Shown: positions 15,689 through 21,406 of the stretch, in pieces
Numbering within the stretch: position 1 is the stretch's first letter
Layout of the letters: every line of letters begins with the position of its first letter
NCBI GenBank assembly: GCA_934593275.1
Contig: CAKTQE010000036.1
Coordinates: 1-21,406, forward strand
DNA length: 21,406 bases
Direction: 5' to 3'
From: an uncultured Oscillospiraceae bacterium
GTDB lineage: Bacteria; Bacillota; Clostridia; Oscillospirales; Oscillospiraceae
Program-made: the position numbers and the translations under genes
Notes under the pieces: generated by a model
Told to the model about the DNA's origin: nothing
The model's input: only the letters and a program-made list of their open reading frames with translations
Database searches by the model: none

Positions 15689-15703
15689 AACGTAGGTACA
15701 TAC

Positions 15704-15794
15704 GGAGAGTTACTCAAGTGGTCGAAGAGGCGTGACTCGAAATCTCGTAGGGCGTGGAAACGTCGCCAGGGTTCAAATCCCTGACTCTCCGCCA
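15704..15794 (+). tRNA. tRNA-Ser (anticodon CGA)
   Basis: A class II tRNA of 91 nt with an encoded CCA (15792-15794). The acceptor GGAGAGT pairs with ACTCTCC, and G is the discriminator base. The D-stem is CTC/GAG. The anticodon loop CTCGAAA holds CGA at 15738-15740, decoding UCG. A long variable arm typical of serine tRNA (GGCG/CGCC core) follows, and then the T-arm CAGGG-TTCAAAT-CCCTG. The anticodon stem CGTGA (15731-15735) / TCTCG (15743-15747) has one T-T opposition at 15733 and 15745; the other four pairs are good. Confidence 0.95.
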
Positions 15795-15804
15795 ATTTTG
15801 TGCA

Positions 15805-15878
15805 GGCAAAGGATAATAGAGAATAGAGAATTGGAAGTTCCAGTTTCTCTGTTATCTGTTGTCCTTTGCCTTTTCTTT
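15805..15878 (+). terminator. Exceptionally long hairpin with T-tract after tRNA-Ser
   Basis: The 26-nt arms 15805-15830 and 15845-15870 pair along their whole length, with three G-U wobbles and a single G-A mismatch. The loop region contains a further TGG/CCA inner stem. TTTTCTTT follows (15871-15878). It most likely terminates tRNA-Ser transcription ahead of the MATE gene, but it is much longer than the other terminators in this window. Confidence 0.7.
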
Positions 15879-15901
15879 GGAATATAGAAAGAGGGAACAT
15901 T

Positions 15902-17278
15902 GTGACACACCGTTCAGAAACCACCACAAGAGACATGACCAAGGGAAACATTGTAAAGCAGGTATTGCTGTTTTCCCTGCCGCTGATGCTGGGAAACATC
16001 TTCCAGATGCTTTATAATACAGTAGATTCCGTAGTCGTTGGACAGTTCGTTGGGACCCAGGCCCTGGCGGCGGTGGGTTCCACGACCATGATTGTCAATA
16101 TGCTGGTGTTCTTCTTCAACGGCTTTTCCATCGGTGCCAGTGTGGTGATCGGTGTGCATTTTGGCGCGAAGAACATGGAAAAGCTCCATAAAGCCGTGGA
16201 AACCACCATGGCCACCACCTTTATAATGAGCGTTCTGTTTACCCTGGTGGGCTTTTTCGGGGTCAGACCCATGCTGCGGTTCATGTCCACGCCGGAGGAT
16301 GTATTTCCGGAGGCTACGACTTACCTCCAAATCTATTTTGCCGGTTTCTCCGGACTGCTGATTTACAATATGGGCAGCGGAATTCTCCGCTCTGTGGGAG
16401 ATACCACCAGACCCCTTTATTTTCTCATCCTCACCAGCATCTTAAATATTGTGCTGGACCTGGTGTTTGTGCTGGTATTCAAAATGGGCATTGCCGGTGT
16501 GGCCTATGCGACCATTCTGTCTCAGTTTGTGTCGGCGGGGCTGGTGCTGCTGCTGCTCAGCACCTCCAAGGACATCTACAGACTGACCTGGGGGGATATG
16601 GCCATTGATGGCGGCATCCTGGCGCATATTTTCGCTGTGGGGCTTCCCGCCGGTATTCAGGCGGTGATCACCGCTTTTTCCAATGTGTTTGTGCAGTCCT
16701 ACATCAATTACTTCGGTTCCAGCTGTATGGCTGGTTGGAGCTGCTACAACAAGCTGGATCAGTTTGTAATGCTGCCGATGCAAAGCATGGCCATGGCTTC
16801 TACTACGTTTGTCAGCCAGAATGTGGGGGCGCACCAGCCCAAACGGGCGGAAAAGGGTACCTATACAACCGTTGGCCTGACGCTTCTGATTACCGGGGTC
16901 ATCGTTGCGCTGCTGATGATCCTTGCAGCCCCTGCGGTGGAACTCTTTTCCCAGGACCCGGATGTGATTTCTTACGGAGCCATGTTTATCCGGCTCAATG
17001 TGCTGTTTTTGCTGTTCAACTGTGTCAACCATGTTCTGGCCGGTGCCCTCCGAGGGATGGGCGATTCCAAAGGACCCATGCTGATCATGATTTTCGCGTT
17101 TGTGGCAATGCGCCAGTCTTACCTGTACTATGTGACCCGGTTCGTCCGCAACACCCCCTTGATCGTCAGCTTCGGTTATCCGGTGGGCTGGGTTTCCTGC
17201 TGCATTATTGAGGTCACCTACTTCCTGCTTCGGAAGAAAAAGCTCCTGCACCGGGTAGAGACCGTGGAACTCCACTGA
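15902..17278 (+). CDS. MATE family efflux transporter
   Basis: A 458-residue multidrug/toxin-extrusion type antiporter in the cytoplasmic membrane, with about 12 hydrophobic segments in two similar halves. Family hallmarks are the N-terminal KGNIVKQVLLFSLPLMLGNI, the first-helix QMLYNTVDSVVVGQFVGTQALAA, the SGILRSVGDTTRPLYF segment in the first half, and its counterpart LAGALRGMGDSKGPM in the second half. The substrate (drug, flavin or metabolite) and the coupling ion cannot be read from the sequence. The start is GTG 15902 with GAGGG (15891-15895) 6 nt upstream; ATG 15935 is an alternative, and the TTG at 15866 lies inside the hairpin and is unlikely. No separate promoter is evident. The ASKHA gene follows within 30 nt, so the two are probably co-transcribed. 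Confidence 0.9.
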   Translation: MTHRSETTTRDMTKGNIVKQVLLFSLPLMLGNIFQMLYNTVDSVVVGQFVGTQALAAVGSTTMIVNMLVFFFNGFSIGASVVIGVHFGAKNMEKLHKAVETTMATTFIMSVLFTLVGFFGVRPMLRFMSTPEDVFPEATTYLQIYFAGFSGLLIYNMGSGILRSVGDTTRPLYFLILTSILNIVLDLVFVLVFKMGIAGVAYATILSQFVSAGLVLLLLSTSKDIYRLTWGDMAIDGGILAHIFAVGLPAGIQAVITAFSNVFVQSYINYFGSSCMAGWSCYNKLDQFVMLPMQSMAMASTTFVSQNVGAHQPKRAEKGTYTTVGLTLLITGVIVALLMILAAPAVELFSQDPDVISYGAMFIRLNVLFLLFNCVNHVLAGALRGMGDSKGPMLIMIFAFVAMRQSYLYYVTRFVRNTPLIVSFGYPVGWVSCCIIEVTYFLLRKKKLLHRVETVELH

Positions 17279-17305
17279 TGGTTGAAAACGGAGGGAAGAA
17301 CACCC

Positions 17306-18835
17306 ATGACATTTTCCTATAAAAGATTTCTCCGTCTTCCCAAGCCCACAAAAGAGGACTTTCGGGGAGACCGGGAGCGGATATTGGATGCCTTGAAGCC
17401 CCTCTCCACTCAAATGACCTTGAGGGCCATGGGGACTCTCTACCCGTTGGTTTCCCAGGCAGACTATGCCGTTACGGTAACGCTGTGTCCCGGAAGCATG
17501 GGGATGGAAGTCATTCGGGTAGAGCCGGGGGATACGACAGACCGGCTTTATGGCCTTGCGCTGGACATAGGAAGCACGACTCTTGAAATGGAACTGGTGG
17601 ATATGAACACCGGTGCTGTTCTGCGCAATGTGGGGTGCGTCAACAGTCAAGTCTCCTTTGGACTCAACATTTTAGACCGCATTCTGGCAGTAAAAGAAAA
17701 CCGGGAGCATTTGGAAGACCTACGCCGTCTGGTAGTTGGAGATGTAAACCGATTGATCGGCCAGGCAACGGATGGCTTGGTGCAGCCGGAGGAGATTTCT
17801 GCTTTGGTTGTCGGCGGAAACACCACCATGATCCACTTCTTTCTGGGGTGTGACCCCTGGCTGGTGTTCCAGAATCCTTATGCTCCGGCGTTCTTTGACC
17901 CGGGCATCCACGCCGCTTCCGCATTGGGGCTGGACCTTGGGTGCAATGTGTTCTGCTTTCCGGCCAAGGCCAATTACCTTGGGGGCGACATTACGGCGGG
18001 GCTGCTGCTGACGGATTTGGATACGGCGGACAAGCCCTCTATTTTTCTGGACATCGGCACCAACGGAGAGCTGTGCCTTGGCTGCAAGGATTATCTTTTG
18101 ATGGGTGCCGGTGCGGCAGGGCCTGCCTTGGAGGGCTTCGGAAGCAAATACGGTATGCGGGCCGAGACAGGGGCAATCCGACACCTGCGCCTGGATGAAA
18201 AGGGTGCATTCCAGCTGGATGTCATCGGTGGCGGAGAACCCAAGGGCATTTGTGGTACCGGTATTTTTGACCTGGTGGCCCAGTGCTACCTCTGGGGCTG
18301 GATCCAGGGGGATGGCACCGTTGATTTTGACCGGGCAGGGGACCATGCCAGGATTGTCTGGGACGAAGCGACCATGCGCAGCATTCCGGCCATCGTCTAT
18401 TATCGCAAAGGGGATAAGGCCCTTTATTTCACCCAGGCGGATATTCAGGAGTTTATTCGCTGTAAGGCTGCAGCCCATACCATGGTGGCGACCCTGCTTG
18501 ACTACTGCGGCCTGACCTTGGAGGACGTGGGAAATGTCTATTTAGCCGGAGGTTTTGGAACCCATATTGACTTGGAGTCTGCTGTGACCGTAGGCATCTA
18601 CCCGGATATTGACCGGAGTAAAATGAAGCTTTTGGGCAATACCTCCCTGGCAGGGGCCAGGAAGCTGCTGCTGGATGGTTCTTGCCTGGACCGGGTACGC
18701 TGGTTCCTGGAAACCGGGGAATACCTGCATTTTGCGGAAATGGATTTGTTTCTGGAAAATATGATGGCGGCCAATTTCATTCCCCATACATATAAAAACC
18801 TCTATCCCAGTGTAAAGCGAAAATTTAGAGGGTAA
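17306..18835 (+). CDS. DUF4445/RACo-like ASKHA domain protein (putative reductive activator)
   Basis: A 509-residue protein of the ASKHA ATPase superfamily, related to activators of corrinoid proteins (RACo/RamA, DUF4445). ATP-site signatures are LALDIGSTTLEMELVD (84-99), FLDIGTNGEL (247-256), GICGTGIFD (314-322) and LAGGFGTHID (413-422). Known RACo proteins use an Fe-S domain (N-terminal [2Fe-2S], or C-terminal [4Fe-4S] in RamA) to pass an electron to the corrinoid. I see neither here: the first 80 residues have only C61, and no ferredoxin-like cysteine cluster is present. The real role may therefore differ, or a separate ferredoxin may supply electrons. ATG 17306 follows GGAGGG (17290-17295); a TTG at 17282 is less likely. 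It lies 27 nt after the MATE gene. Confidence 0.78.
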   Translation: MTFSYKRFLRLPKPTKEDFRGDRERILDALKPLSTQMTLRAMGTLYPLVSQADYAVTVTLCPGSMGMEVIRVEPGDTTDRLYGLALDIGSTTLEMELVDMNTGAVLRNVGCVNSQVSFGLNILDRILAVKENREHLEDLRRLVVGDVNRLIGQATDGLVQPEEISALVVGGNTTMIHFFLGCDPWLVFQNPYAPAFFDPGIHAASALGLDLGCNVFCFPAKANYLGGDITAGLLLTDLDTADKPSIFLDIGTNGELCLGCKDYLLMGAGAAGPALEGFGSKYGMRAETGAIRHLRLDEKGAFQLDVIGGGEPKGICGTGIFDLVAQCYLWGWIQGDGTVDFDRAGDHARIVWDEATMRSIPAIVYYRKGDKALYFTQADIQEFIRCKAAAHTMVATLLDYCGLTLEDVGNVYLAGGFGTHIDLESAVTVGIYPDIDRSKMKLLGNTSLAGARKLLLDGSCLDRVRWFLETGEYLHFAEMDLFLENMMAANFIPHTYKNLYPSVKRKFRG

Positions 18836-18850
18836 ATCTTTATTTTCCTC

Positions 18851-18879
18851 TTTACAGAACCGTGGCTTTCTTATATAAT
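18851..18879 (+). promoter_or_regulatory. Promoter of prfB
   Basis: TTTACA (18851-18856) and a consensus TATAAT (18874-18879) are separated by 17 bp and lie in the short gap after the ASKHA gene. The leader before the ATG would be about 33 nt. No terminator hairpin separates it from the upstream gene. Confidence 0.75.
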
Positions 18880-18918
18880 GCAATTATCTGTGCAATCCAT
18901 GAAAAGTGAGAGTATTTT

Positions 18919-20046
18919 ATGAATATTGAGTTTGATACCTATAAGCAAAAACTGAATGACTGCCGTCCCGCCCTGGATGGACTGGCAGAATCCCTGAACC
19001 TTTCCGGTATGCGTAATGAGCTGGAGCGGCTTCACGCCATGCAGGAGGCCCCCGGTTTTTGGGATGACCCGGAAAAGAGCCAGAAAGTCGCCATCAAGGT
19101 CAAGCAGACCGAAGCAAAAATCGAGCGTTATGAGAAGATGCTCTCTTCCTGGGACGATATGATGACCATTTGCGAGATGGCCGCCGAGGAAGACGATGAC
19201 TCTATGCTGGAAGAGCTGAAAGAGGGATTTGAAGTTCTGGAAGAGCAGATGGAGACCTGTCGTCTGGAAACCCTGCTCACCGGTCATTACGACAAGAACA
19301 ATGCCCTCATGAGCTTCCATGCCGGTGCCGGCGGCACCGAGGCCCAGGACTGGTGCCAGATGCTCTACCGGATGTATACCCGCTGGGCAGAGCGTCACGG
19401 CTTTACCTATAAGATTCTGGACTATCTGGAGGGCGACGAGGCAGGACTCAAGTCTGCGGATATTATGATCGAGGGCGAAAACGCCTATGGCTTCCTGAAA
19501 GGCGAAAACGGTGTCCACCGTCTGGTTCGGGTGTCTCCCTTTGACGCCAACGCCCGGCGGCAGACTTCTTTCTCTGCCATTGAGGTCATTCCCGAAATTG
19601 AGGATGACAGCCAGGATGTAGACATCCGTCCGGAAGATTATGAAATGCAGGTGTTCCGTTCCTCCGGTGCCGGCGGTCAGCATATCAATAAGACCTCCTC
19701 TGCCGTGCGCTTGATTCACAAGGCCACCGGTATCGTGGTATCCTGCCAGACAGAACGCAGCCAGTTCCAGAATAAGGAAACCTGTCTGAAAATGCTGCGC
19801 TCCAAGCTGGTGGAAATCAAGGAGCGGGAGCATCTGGATAAGATTTCCGATATCAAGGGTGTCCAGCAGAAAATCGAGTGGGGCAGCCAGATCCGCAACT
19901 ATGTATTTATGCCCTATACCCTGGTAAAAGACACCCGCACCGGCTGTGAGACTTCCAATGTAAACGCCGTCATGGATGGCGCGTTGGACCCCTTTATTGA
20001 AAGCTATCTCAATTGTCTGGCTACCGGCAACTGGGTGCAGAAATAA
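18919..20046 (+). CDS. prfB: Peptide chain release factor 2
   Basis: RF2 recognises UGA and UAA stop codons and triggers peptide release. The product has 375 residues: an N-terminal helical domain (to about 110), the codon-recognition tripeptide S206-P207-F208 in VRVSPFDANARRQTSF, and the catalytic G252-G253-Q254 in GAGGQHINKTSS. SPF rather than PxT identifies RF2, not RF1. The reading frame is continuous from ATG 18919. Around codons 25-30 it reads ESLNLSG, with no in-frame TGA and no CTTTGAC slippery site, so the programmed +1 frameshift that autoregulates RF2 in most bacteria is absent. The ribosome binding site is modest (AAGTGAGAG). It has its own promoter. Confidence 0.97.
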   Translation: MNIEFDTYKQKLNDCRPALDGLAESLNLSGMRNELERLHAMQEAPGFWDDPEKSQKVAIKVKQTEAKIERYEKMLSSWDDMMTICEMAAEEDDDSMLEELKEGFEVLEEQMETCRLETLLTGHYDKNNALMSFHAGAGGTEAQDWCQMLYRMYTRWAERHGFTYKILDYLEGDEAGLKSADIMIEGENAYGFLKGENGVHRLVRVSPFDANARRQTSFSAIEVIPEIEDDSQDVDIRPEDYEMQVFRSSGAGGQHINKTSSAVRLIHKATGIVVSCQTERSQFQNKETCLKMLRSKLVEIKEREHLDKISDIKGVQQKIEWGSQIRNYVFMPYTLVKDTRTGCETSNVNAVMDGALDPFIESYLNCLATGNWVQK

Positions 20047-20061
20047 GGATTTTCCCCGGAA

Positions 20062-20079
20062 AAGAACGAATTCGTTCTT
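20062..20079. promoter_or_regulatory. Perfect 18-bp palindrome overlapping the secG -35 region
   Basis: AAGAACGAATTCGTTCTT is fully self-complementary. It lies 15 bp past the prfB stop, and its right end overlaps the -35 of the secG promoter. It could be an operator or, as a 7-bp stem with an AATT loop, a weak terminator of prfB; the following TGCATTTTG is a poor T-tract. Confidence 0.5.
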
Positions 20080-20106
20080 GCATTTTGTGGAAAGCTGTGC
20101 TATACT
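20078..20106 (+). promoter_or_regulatory. Promoter of secG
   Basis: TTGCAT (20078-20083) and TATACT (20101-20106) are 17 bp apart. The leader of about 65 nt contains a small TTCGC/GCGAA hairpin just before the GGAGGGAGG ribosome binding site. Confidence 0.7.
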
Positions 20107-20178
20107 TGATAGGCTATTTGAGGCTACTGGCCCAATACCGTTCGCATTCCGCGAATCAGCGGAGGGAGGTTTGTCACG

Positions 20179-20415
20179 ATGAATGTTTTACAGACGGTTC
20201 TGGTTGCCCTGGAGGCAATCGCAAGCATTGCTCTGATTGTGGTGGTTCTGCTGCAGTCCGGCAAGGAGGCTGGCCTGTCCGGTGCTTTGACCGGTGGTTC
20301 CGATTCCTACCTGAGCAAGAACAAGAAGGCTGGCCTAGACCATGTTCTTGCTTCCTCTACCAAGTGGATCGCAATTGCCTGGATCCTGCTGACCCTGGCT
20401 CTGAGCCTGGTGTGA
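20179..20415 (+). CDS. secG: Preprotein translocase subunit SecG
   Basis: A small (78-residue) non-essential subunit of the SecYEG channel that assists SecA-driven export. Two hydrophobic segments, about 5-25 (TVLVALEAIASIALIVVVLLQ) and 59-77 (TKWIAIAWILLTLALSLV), flank a cytoplasmic loop. The conserved SecG signature VVLLQSGKEAGLSGALTGG (22-40) sits at the end of the first helix. The length is typical. The ATG lies 9 nt after GGGAGG (20164-20169). In many Firmicutes secG precedes rnr and smpB; here a dipeptidase gene follows instead, after a terminator, so secG appears to be monocistronic. Confidence 0.95.
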   Translation: MNVLQTVLVALEAIASIALIVVVLLQSGKEAGLSGALTGGSDSYLSKNKKAGLDHVLASSTKWIAIAWILLTLALSLV

Positions 20416-20435
20416 TTCCCAGAATAAATGAACAT

Positions 20436-20471
20436 AAGACCATGGATCCCATCCATGGTCTTTGTTATTTT
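20436..20471 (+). terminator. Intrinsic terminator of secG
   Basis: A perfect 12-bp stem, AAGACCATGGAT (20436-20447) with ATCCATGGTCTT (20451-20462), has a CCC loop and is followed by TGTTATTTTT. Confidence 0.9.
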
Positions 20472-20478
20472 TGCCCAG

Positions 20479-20506
20479 TGACTTTTGAAGCTGCTTGTGG
20501 TAGTAT
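20479..20506 (+). promoter_or_regulatory. Weak candidate promoter of the dipeptidase gene
   Basis: TAGTAT (20501-20506), preceded by the extended -10 element TGG, lies 16 bp after a poor -35 (GTGACT, 20479-20484). It is the best candidate between the secG terminator and the next gene, and would give a leader of about 105 nt. Confidence 0.35.
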
Positions 20507-20540
20507 AGAAGAAAATAAATAGGGAAGCTCCTGCCTGTAC

Positions 20541-20573
20541 CGGTCAGAGTCTCAAACCATCAGATTCTGACCG
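20541..20573 (+). other. Stable hairpin in the leader of the dipeptidase gene
   Basis: A 12-bp stem pairs CGGTCAGAGTCT (20541-20552) with AGATTCTGACCG (20562-20573), with one G-U pair and a 9-nt loop. No T-run follows, so it is not a normal terminator. Two direct copies of AAAGGGGTT (20575-20583 and 20602-20610) come after it; the second serves as the ribosome binding site. Confidence 0.55.
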
Positions 20574-20618
20574 CAAAGGGGTTATTTGAAGTTTCCGAAT
20601 GAAAGGGGTTTGTTATTT

Positions 20619-21406
20619 ATGTCTGAAAGAAAGCTGGAGGGGCTGGAGCCTCAGGTGGTTTTCCATTATTTTGAAGAGATTTGCGCCATTCCCCATGGCA
20701 GCCGCAATACAAAGGCCATCAGTGATTACCTGGTCGCTTTCGCCCAGGCCCATGATCTTCGCTATATTCAGGATGAAAGCAACAATGTGATTCTGTTTGC
20801 CCCCGGTACCTGCGGCATGGAGGACCATGCGCCGGTGATTCTTCAGGGACATATGGATATGGTATGTGAGAAAGATACCGCCTGCACCCTGGATATGGCT
20901 ACGGATGGACTGGATCTGGCCCATGACGGGGTGTCCGTTTACGCCCGTGGTACCACCCTGGGCGGGGATGACGGCATTGCCGTTGCCTACGCCCTGGCAA
21001 TTTTGGATGATGCGTCCATTACCCATCCGCCTCTGGAAGTGATCATTACGGTGGACGAGGAAATCGGTATGCTGGGTGCGGCGGCCATTGACTTGTCTTC
21101 TTTAAAGGGCCGCACCATGGTGAATCTGGATTCTGAGGACGAGGGCGTCTTTACGGTATCCTGCGCCGGTGGCGCAAGGAGTACCATTTCTCTGAAAGCG
21201 GAGCGAAAGGCGGTTTACGGCCCCTGTGTCCGTCTGGCGGTGGAGAACCTTCGGGGCGGTCATTCCGGCCAGGAAATCGACAAGAACCGTGCCAATGCCA
21301 ATAAGGTCATGGGCGAGTTCCTGGGCCGTATCCAGAAGCTCATGCCCCTGTGCCTGACCTCTTTCTCCGGCGGCAGCAAGGACAACGCCATTCCCCGTTC
21401 CTGCCA
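20619..21406 (+). CDS. pepD: PepD-like aminoacyl-histidine dipeptidase (beta-Ala-His dipeptidase), 3' end outside window
   Basis: The first 262 residues of an M20-family (PepD-type) metallodipeptidase that hydrolyses Xaa-His and other dipeptides in the cytosol. It begins MSERKLEGLEPQVVFHYFEEICAIPHGSRNT, a typical PepD start. Metal and catalytic residues are visible: H78 and D80 in GHMDMV, D117 in LGGDDGIAVA, E147/E148 in VDEEIGMLGA, and D171 in VNLDSEDEG. The lid-domain insertion begins near 175-215 (LRGGHSGQEIDKNRANA). The family usually has about 480 residues, so a little more than half is present; the reading frame is still open at the window end. The ATG follows AAAGGGG (20602-20608) at a spacing of 10 nt. 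A hairpin lies in its leader. Confidence 0.92.
   Translation, partial: MSERKLEGLEPQVVFHYFEEICAIPHGSRNTKAISDYLVAFAQAHDLRYIQDESNNVILFAPGTCGMEDHAPVILQGHMDMVCEKDTACTLDMATDGLDLAHDGVSVYARGTTLGGDDGIAVAYALAILDDASITHPPLEVIITVDEEIGMLGAAAIDLSSLKGRTMVNLDSEDEGVFTVSCAGGARSTISLKAERKAVYGPCVRLAVENLRGGHSGQEIDKNRANANKVMGEFLGRIQKLMPLCLTSFSGGSKDNAIPRSC

Noticed and set aside
16442..17650. A 402-codon open frame on the - strand opposite the MATE and ASKHA genes
   Set aside because: It spans two real genes in antisense, lacks a ribosome binding site and shows no recognisable domains.
20062..20079. LexA (SOS) box upstream of secG
   Set aside because: The Gram-positive box needs GAAC-N4-GTTC; here the spacing is GAAC-N6-GTTC, so it does not fit.
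20013..20522. A 169-codon + strand frame overlapping the prfB end and secG
   Set aside because: It runs through the secG promoter, all of secG and its terminator in another frame. SecG is clearly the real product.
1..21406. CRISPR array, insertion sequence, prophage or att site
   Set aside because: No regularly spaced repeats, transposase or integrase-like protein, and no direct repeat of the tRNA-Ser 3' end, were seen in the window.

Overview
The window looks like core chromosome of a moderately GC-rich, low-G+C-lineage Firmicute, most likely a gut clostridial (Oscillospiraceae/Ruminococcaceae-type) bacterium. The evidence is the gene order rplI-dnaB-tilS-hpt-ftsH, strong AGGAGG-type ribosome binding sites, frequent TTG/GTG starts, TTGACA/TATAAT promoters with 16-17 bp spacers, and protein families typical of that group (DegV, a DUF4445-type ASKHA activator, a diacylglycerol-type GT4 glycosyltransferase). 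The genus cannot be fixed from the sequence alone. I see no phage genes, transposase, CRISPR array or other clear sign of recent transfer.

Layout. 1-5459 is one tightly packed + strand housekeeping operon: the end of rplI (L9), dnaB, tilS, hpt and ftsH, closed by a bidirectional terminator. 5527-6081 (-) is a nitroreductase with a palindrome filling the spacer of its promoter. 6298-7695 (+) is an unfamiliar exported, membrane-anchored protein with GLUG-like repeats and two CxxC pairs. 7737-9964 (-) is a two-gene operon, cardiolipin synthase then an iron-sulfur-flavoprotein-like reductase. It diverges from a GT4 glycosyltransferase (10131-11321, +) of the glycolipid-synthase type. 11323-12639 (-) is a sensor/regulator-like protein of unusual architecture that converges on the glycosyltransferase with one base between the stop codons. 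12839-14116 (+) is a DacF-type D-Ala-D-Ala carboxypeptidase. 14287-15581 (+) is a marR-degV operon whose promoter carries two near-identical candidate operators. A tRNA-Ser(CGA) lies at 15704-15794, followed by a very long hairpin. 15902-18835 (+) is a MATE exporter and a DUF4445/RACo-like ASKHA protein. prfB, secG and the start of a pepD-like dipeptidase follow to the end of the window.

How the parts fit together. The first third is information processing and quality control: replication helicase, tRNA-Ile lysidine synthase, purine salvage and membrane protease. Much of the rest concerns the envelope: cardiolipin and glycolipid synthesis, peptidoglycan trimming, DegV (fatty-acid binding), the SecG translocon subunit, a MATE exporter and one surface protein of unknown role. 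I found no obviously new multi-gene system. The observations most worth a second look are the paired MarR operators, the terminator embedded in the opposing regulator gene, the prfB gene without its programmed frameshift, the PrpR_N-like/GGDEF-like/winged-helix regulator, and the Fe-S-less ASKHA activator next to a MATE exporter.
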